DNA of 64,000 nucleotides from Sphingomonadaceae bacterium (GTDB lineage: Bacteria; Pseudomonadota; Alphaproteobacteria; Sphingomonadales; Sphingomonadaceae), in NCBI GenBank assembly GCA_947451145.1, contig CANFXW010000001.1, positions 1 through 64,000 on the forward strand. The letters run 5' to 3'. The notes beneath the pieces were generated by a model. That model saw only the letters and a list, made by a program, of their open reading frames with translations. It searched no databases and was not told the DNA's origin. A program made the translations under genes and the position numbers. Of this stretch, positions 60,335 to 64,000 are shown in pieces (position 1 is the first letter of the stretch; every line of letters starts with the position of its first letter).

Positions 60335-61807
60335 ATGGCGAACATTGGAGTTTTGGGCGTAGTCGGCGCAGGCCCGATGGGTGCAGGCATCGCGCAAGTG
60401 GGACTAACTTCGGGGCTTGAGGTGATCCTCTTTGACCTTGATGCTGCTGCGCTTGAACGGGCCCGCACGGACGTGTTGGGCCGCGTTGCGCGGATGGTCG
60501 AAAAGGGACAATTGCCAGAAGGCGCAGTTGAAGACGCCGATGGCCGCTTCAAGCTGGCCGCAAGCATTGCCGATTTCGCGTCTGCCCAACTCGTTGTTGA
60601 AGCCATTGTCGAGCGGCTTGAGCCCAAGCAGGCCTTGTTTGCCCAACTCGAAGAAGTGGTCGCCGAAGACGCCATTCTGGCAAGCAACACCTCGTCGCTC
60701 TCGGTCGCAGCCATTGCTGCCAAGTGCAAGAACAAGGCGCGCGTTTGCGGCCTGCACTTCTTCAATCCCGTGCCGCTGATGAAGCTGGTTGAGGTTATTG
60801 TCGCCCCGGCGACCAGCGCCGAAGTTGCCGAGACTGCTACTGCTTTTTCGCACCAGATCGGCAAGGTGCCGGTTTCCGTGAAAGATGGCCCGGGTTTCCT
60901 CGTCAACCTGCAAGGCCGCGCCTATGCACTTGAAGGTCTGGCTGTGGTGCAGGAAGGCGTTGCTGATCCGGCCACCGTTGATCGCATCATGCGCGATGGT
61001 GCTGGCTTCCGCATGGGTCCGTTCGAACTGATGGACCTCACTGGCATCGACGTGAACTTCGCGGCCACGACCTTCATCTACGAAGGTTATCAGCACGATC
61101 CCCGCCTCAAGACCACAACTCTGCATGAACTGATGAAAAACGCCGGCCGCTTTGGCCGCAAGACGGGTCAGGGCTATTTCGACTATTCCCCCGGCGCAGA
61201 ATTGCCTGCCCGCCCCGGAGCGAGCGCCAACCCGCCGAAGCTGCGCCCCAAGTTGGTTGGTGACGCAGCAATCTGGGCCGCACTGGCTGCCCATGTCGAT
61301 CTCGCCCCGGGCGATGACATCACATTGGTCGCCCCGATTGGCGAGGATTGCTCGACCGTCTGCCAGCGCCTTGGCCTTGACCCCAAAACCACCGTTGCCA
61401 TCGATCTGACCGGACTGGACCGCCATCACCTCACCGTGATGTCCGCACCCGGTGGAAGCGCAGCGGCGGAGCAGGTAGCAGACTGGCTGCGCGGCTGTGA
61501 CCTGGCTGTTGAAGTCATCCAGGATTCGCCGGGCTTCGTTCTTCAGCGCATACTTGCGATGGTCGCCAATCTGGGCTGCGAGCTGGCGCAAATTGGCGTT
61601 GGCGCGCCCGCTGACATTGATACGGCCATGAAGCTCGCCCAGAACTACCCGCTTGGGCCGCTCGAATGGGCCGAGAAGCTGGGTGTAGCCAACACCTTCG
61701 AGATCATGGAGCAGCTGCAGCGGATTACCGGTTCCGATCGCTATCGCCCCAGCCTGTGGCTCCGCCGCCGCGCCCAGTTGGGCCTGCCGGTTCACACTCC
61801 GGCCTGA
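60335..61807 (+). CDS. 3-hydroxyacyl-CoA dehydrogenase
   Basis: A 490-residue NAD-dependent enzyme: Rossmann motif [24 protein letters not shown], catalytic His in [16 protein letters not shown], and two C-terminal HCDH domains (from about 190 and 400), as in PaaH-type enzymes. It oxidises (S)-3-hydroxyacyl-CoA. The ATG at 60335 begins the Rossmann fold. It lies between two acyl-CoA dehydrogenases on the same strand (24 bp before the next). Confidence 0.93.
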   Translation: MANIGVLGVVGAGPMGAGIAQVGLTSGLEVILFDLDAAALERARTDVLGRVARMVEKGQLPEGAVEDADGRFKLAASIADFASAQLVVEAIVERLEPKQALFAQLEEVVAEDAILASNTSSLSVAAIAAKCKNKARVCGLHFFNPVPLMKLVEVIVAPATSAEVAETATAFSHQIGKVPVSVKDGPGFLVNLQGRAYALEGLAVVQEGVADPATVDRIMRDGAGFRMGPFELMDLTGIDVNFAATTFIYEGYQHDPRLKTTTLHELMKNAGRFGRKTGQGYFDYSPGAELPARPGASANPPKLRPKLVGDAAIWAALAAHVDLAPGDDITLVAPIGEDCSTVCQRLGLDPKTTVAIDLTGLDRHHLTVMSAPGGSAAAEQVADWLRGCDLAVEVIQDSPGFVLQRILAMVANLGCELAQIGVGAPADIDTAMKLAQNYPLGPLEWAEKLGVANTFEIMEQLQRITGSDRYRPSLWLRRRAQLGLPVHTPA

Positions 61808-61830
61808 TTGAATTCCCAAGGACATTGCAC

Positions 61831-63474
61831 ATGACAGACTGGATCCAACTCGCGGCAATCGCCGCTCAGGCAGCAGAGGCCTTTGCTGAAGCAGCCCGCA
61901 TCGCGGCCGCCGCAAAGGTGACTGCGGATGGCAAGGTCAGCGCCCGTCTGGTCGAGCAGGAACAGCGCCTTGTGCATGGCTTTGCCTGGATCGGCACGAC
62001 GGCCTCTGCGCTCAGCGCTACGGCACAGTGGGCGGCCAAGTCCAAAGATGGTGGCCGATATGGCCGGATTGAAGAGCTGACGCTGTGCATTGGCTTTGGC
62101 GAGTATCTGCAACAGCTACTCGGCGGCGTTCCGATGAGCCAAAACGAATTTGCCCGCCCGCAGGAACTGGGCCTGCTGGATGCTGCAGCAAAGCTGGCAG
62201 CAGATCCGGCCGTTGCTGCGTTCGTCAGCGGCGGCAACACGCCTGCCAATCGCCTCGAACTGGTCGGTTTTCTGCGTGAAGGCGCGGTGCCGGACGAATC
62301 GCTCGACGATGAAACGCTCGACATGGTGCGATCGCAATTCCGCTCTTTTGTCGCAGATCGCATCGCTCCCAATGCCCACGCTTGGCACCTTGCCGACGTG
62401 CTGATCCCCGATGAGGTTGTCCGCGAGATGGCCGAGCTCGGTGTTTTTGGCGTCTGTATCGAAGAGGGCTTCGGCGGCCTCGGCCTCGGCAAACTGGCGA
62501 TGAGCCTCGTTTCGGAAGAGCTTTCGCGCGGCTGGATCTGCGCCGGTTCGCTCGGCACCCGCTCGGAGATTGCCGGCGAACTGATCGGCCAGAATGGCAC
62601 CGACGCGCAGAAGGCAGCTTGGCTGCCGGGCATTGCGGCAGGCACAATTCTGCCGACCGCGGTGTTCACCGAACCCGATACCGGCTCGGACCTGGCGTCT
62701 GTCCGTACCCGCGGCGAACGACAGGCCGATGGCAGCTGGAAGATCATCGGATCGAAAACCTGGATCACCCACGCCAGCCGCGCCGACGTGATGACCGTGC
62801 TGTGCCGCACGAACACCGACGTTCCGGGCTATGGCGGCCTCTCGATGATGCTCGCAGCCAAGAAGCGCGGTACGACTGAAGATGCCTTCCCCGATGAAGG
62901 CCTTGCCGGTAGCGAGATCGAAGTGCTCGGCTATCGCGGCATGAAGGAATATGTCCTCTCCTTCGATGATTTCCATGTCGCGGAAGAAGGTCTGCTGGGC
63001 GGCGCAGAAGGTCAGGGCTTCAAGCAGCTGATGCAGACCTTCGAAGGCGCCCGCATCCAGACTGCGGCGCGCGCCATCGGCGTGGGCTGGAATGCCTATG
63101 ACCTCGCCCTGCGCTATGCCACCGAGCGCAAGCAGTTCGGCAAGCAGCTGATCGAATTCCCCCGCGTTTCCGACAAGCTGGCGCTGATGGTCGTCGAACT
63201 CGTGCTTGCGCGTGAGCTGACCTATTCAGCCGCCCGCCACAAGGACAAGGGCGAACGCTGCGATATCGAGGCGGGCATGGCCAAGCTGCTCGGCGCGCGC
63301 GTCGCGTGGTCCAACGCCGATCTCAACGTGCAGGTCCACGGCGGCAACGGCTATGCGTTGGAATACGAAGCCAGCCGCGTGCTCTGTGATGCCCGTATCC
63401 TGAACATCTTCGAAGGCGCGGCTGAAATTCAGGCACAAGTGATCGGGCGCGGCCTGATCGGCAGCGCACGGTAA
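61831..63474 (+). CDS. acyl-CoA dehydrogenase with an N-terminal extension
   Basis: A 547-residue protein. Residues from about 175 onward form a full acyl-CoA dehydrogenase ([28 protein letters not shown], catalytic Glu in FEGAAEIQ). Residues 1-165 are an extra Ala-rich helical region ([23 protein letters not shown]) not present in ordinary family members, perhaps an oligomerisation or partner-binding domain. The ATG at 61831 follows AAGGA and there is no sign of a frameshift between the parts. Confidence 0.9.
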   Translation: MTDWIQLAAIAAQAAEAFAEAARIAAAAKVTADGKVSARLVEQEQRLVHGFAWIGTTASALSATAQWAAKSKDGGRYGRIEELTLCIGFGEYLQQLLGGVPMSQNEFARPQELGLLDAAAKLAADPAVAAFVSGGNTPANRLELVGFLREGAVPDESLDDETLDMVRSQFRSFVADRIAPNAHAWHLADVLIPDEVVREMAELGVFGVCIEEGFGGLGLGKLAMSLVSEELSRGWICAGSLGTRSEIAGELIGQNGTDAQKAAWLPGIAAGTILPTAVFTEPDTGSDLASVRTRGERQADGSWKIIGSKTWITHASRADVMTVLCRTNTDVPGYGGLSMMLAAKKRGTTEDAFPDEGLAGSEIEVLGYRGMKEYVLSFDDFHVAEEGLLGGAEGQGFKQLMQTFEGARIQTAARAIGVGWNAYDLALRYATERKQFGKQLIEFPRVSDKLALMVVELVLARELTYSAARHKDKGERCDIEAGMAKLLGARVAWSNADLNVQVHGGNGYALEYEASRVLCDARILNIFEGAAEIQAQVIGRGLIGSAR

Positions 63475-63489
63475 ATGGAAGGGATCACC

Positions 63490-64000
63490 ATGTCGGATGC
63501 TGCTGAACAACCGGTTCTGTTCGAGATCGTTGAGGATCACATCGCTCTGGTGCGAATCAACCGCCCGGCGGCCCGCAACGCCGTTGATGGTGCGGTAGCG
63601 CAGGCGATCAGCAATGCCGTGCGCGAGATTGAGGCCAATCCGCAGATCCGCGTGGCCGTTCTGGGCTCAACCAATCCCGGCATGTTCTGCGCCGGTGCCG
63701 ATCTCAAGGTTGTGGCAGCCGGCCGGGTCCACGAACTGCGGCCCGACGATGGCGGCTTTGCGGGCTTCGTCGATTCCATTCGCGCCAAGCCGTGGATCGC
63801 CATGGTCGATGGCCCGGCTCTGGGCGGCGGATTTGAGCTGTGCCTGGCCTGTGACATGATCGTCGCCACCCCCGGCACGCGCTTTGCCCTGCCCGAAGTC
63901 AAGCGCGGCATCATGGCCAATGCCGGTGGCACTCACCGCGTGGCGCGGGTCCTCCCGCGTAATGTTGCACTGGAAATGGTTGCCAGTGGCGATCCGATGG
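63490..64000 (+). CDS. enoyl-CoA hydratase/isomerase, N-terminal part
   Basis: 170 codons are visible before the right edge. The crotonase fold is clear: INRPAARNAVDG, FCAGADLK oxyanion loop, GPALGGGFELCLACD with the first catalytic Glu, and ALPEVKRGIMANAGGT with the second. The ATG follows AAGGGA, 15 bp after the acyl-CoA dehydrogenase stop, so it belongs to the 59095 operon. With MaoC, two kinds of hydratase (opposite stereochemistry) are encoded close together. Confidence 0.93.
   Translation, partial: MSDAAEQPVLFEIVEDHIALVRINRPAARNAVDGAVAQAISNAVREIEANPQIRVAVLGSTNPGMFCAGADLKVVAAGRVHELRPDDGGFAGFVDSIRAKPWIAMVDGPALGGGFELCLACDMIVATPGTRFALPEVKRGIMANAGGTHRVARVLPRNVALEMVASGDPM

Noticed and set aside
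60404..61915. 503-codon minus-strand open frame antisense to 3-hydroxyacyl-CoA dehydrogenase
   Set aside because: Same reason: the sense gene is complete and the antisense protein is rich in Arg/His/Cys without family features.
1..64000. CRISPR arrays, tRNA or rRNA genes, insertion sequences, prophage genes
   Set aside because: I found no spaced direct repeats, cloverleaf-like or rRNA-like stretches, transposase or integrase genes, or terminal repeats. The region looks like native, gene-dense DNA without clear transfer scars.

Overview
The window is a dense catabolic region, very probably from a sphingomonad-type alphaproteobacterium (Novosphingobium/Sphingobium-like). Three things point there: moderately GC-rich DNA, two TonB-dependent receptors with the sphingomonad-style 'VTAQ(K/R)R' N-terminus, and a P450 that closely resembles the CYP101 (P450cam) family known from Novosphingobium. 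I see no rRNA, tRNA, CRISPR array, transposase or insertion sequence. About 52 protein genes fill nearly all of the 64 kb, in short operons that often diverge from one another.

Layout. 1-4238 (minus): an E1-alpha-like fragment, a SnoaL protein, an SDR, a large Rieske oxygenase and a LysR regulator. 4379-8688 (plus): an operon of a 2-oxoglutarate oxygenase, a class III CoA-transferase, an oxalyl-CoA decarboxylase/2-hydroxyacyl-CoA lyase-like TPP enzyme and an FlK-like thioesterase, which together look like a one-carbon (alpha-oxidation-like) chain-shortening route. 8698-12984 (minus): CoA ligase, Ltp2-type retro-aldolase, DUF35 partner and amidohydrolase, with a divergent LysR. 14157-18745 (minus): P450 plus rubredoxin, TetR, D-aminoacylase-like amidohydrolase and SnoaL protein. 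18865-26909: epoxide hydrolase, alpha-methylacyl-CoA racemase, enone reductase-like MDR protein, a second large Rieske oxygenase, TetR, IclR, SnoaL and a thioesterase. 26913-35254 (minus): two MFS carriers, a TonB receptor, CoA ligase, esterase and SDR. 35430-41344 (plus): SMP-30 lactonase-like protein, a heteromeric acyl-CoA dehydrogenase pair, an Idh/MocA protein and a CoA ligase. 41354-46401: SDR, second TonB receptor and the CYP101-like P450. 46607-51544 (minus): two tandem KshA-like Rieske oxygenases, a [2Fe-2S] ferredoxin and a second heteromeric acyl-CoA dehydrogenase pair. 51632-64000: degenerate amidohydrolase, an FadH-like reductase without iron-sulfur cysteines, TetR, SDR, SCP2 thiolase with DUF35, MaoC hydratase, two acyl-CoA dehydrogenases, 3-hydroxyacyl-CoA dehydrogenase and a partial enoyl-CoA hydratase.

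Taken together the genes fit import (TonB, MFS), oxygenation (four Rieske proteins, two P450s, one 2OG oxygenase), CoA activation (three ligases, one CoA-transferase) and side-chain or ring degradation of a methyl-branched, hydrophobic, probably isoprenoid or steroid-like compound. The racemase, the Ltp2/DUF35 pair, the paired acyl-CoA dehydrogenases and the KshA-like oxygenases all favour this. The real substrate cannot be read from the sequence, and I see no extradiol ring-cleavage dioxygenase here.

Regulation. Reading the intergenic regions by eye revealed two recurrent dyads. ATGC-N12-GCAT occurs in four promoter regions and may define a local regulon. ATGC-N7-GCAT, with LysR-type T-N11-A geometry, occurs in three others. 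Both need a computed whole-window scan before they can be trusted.
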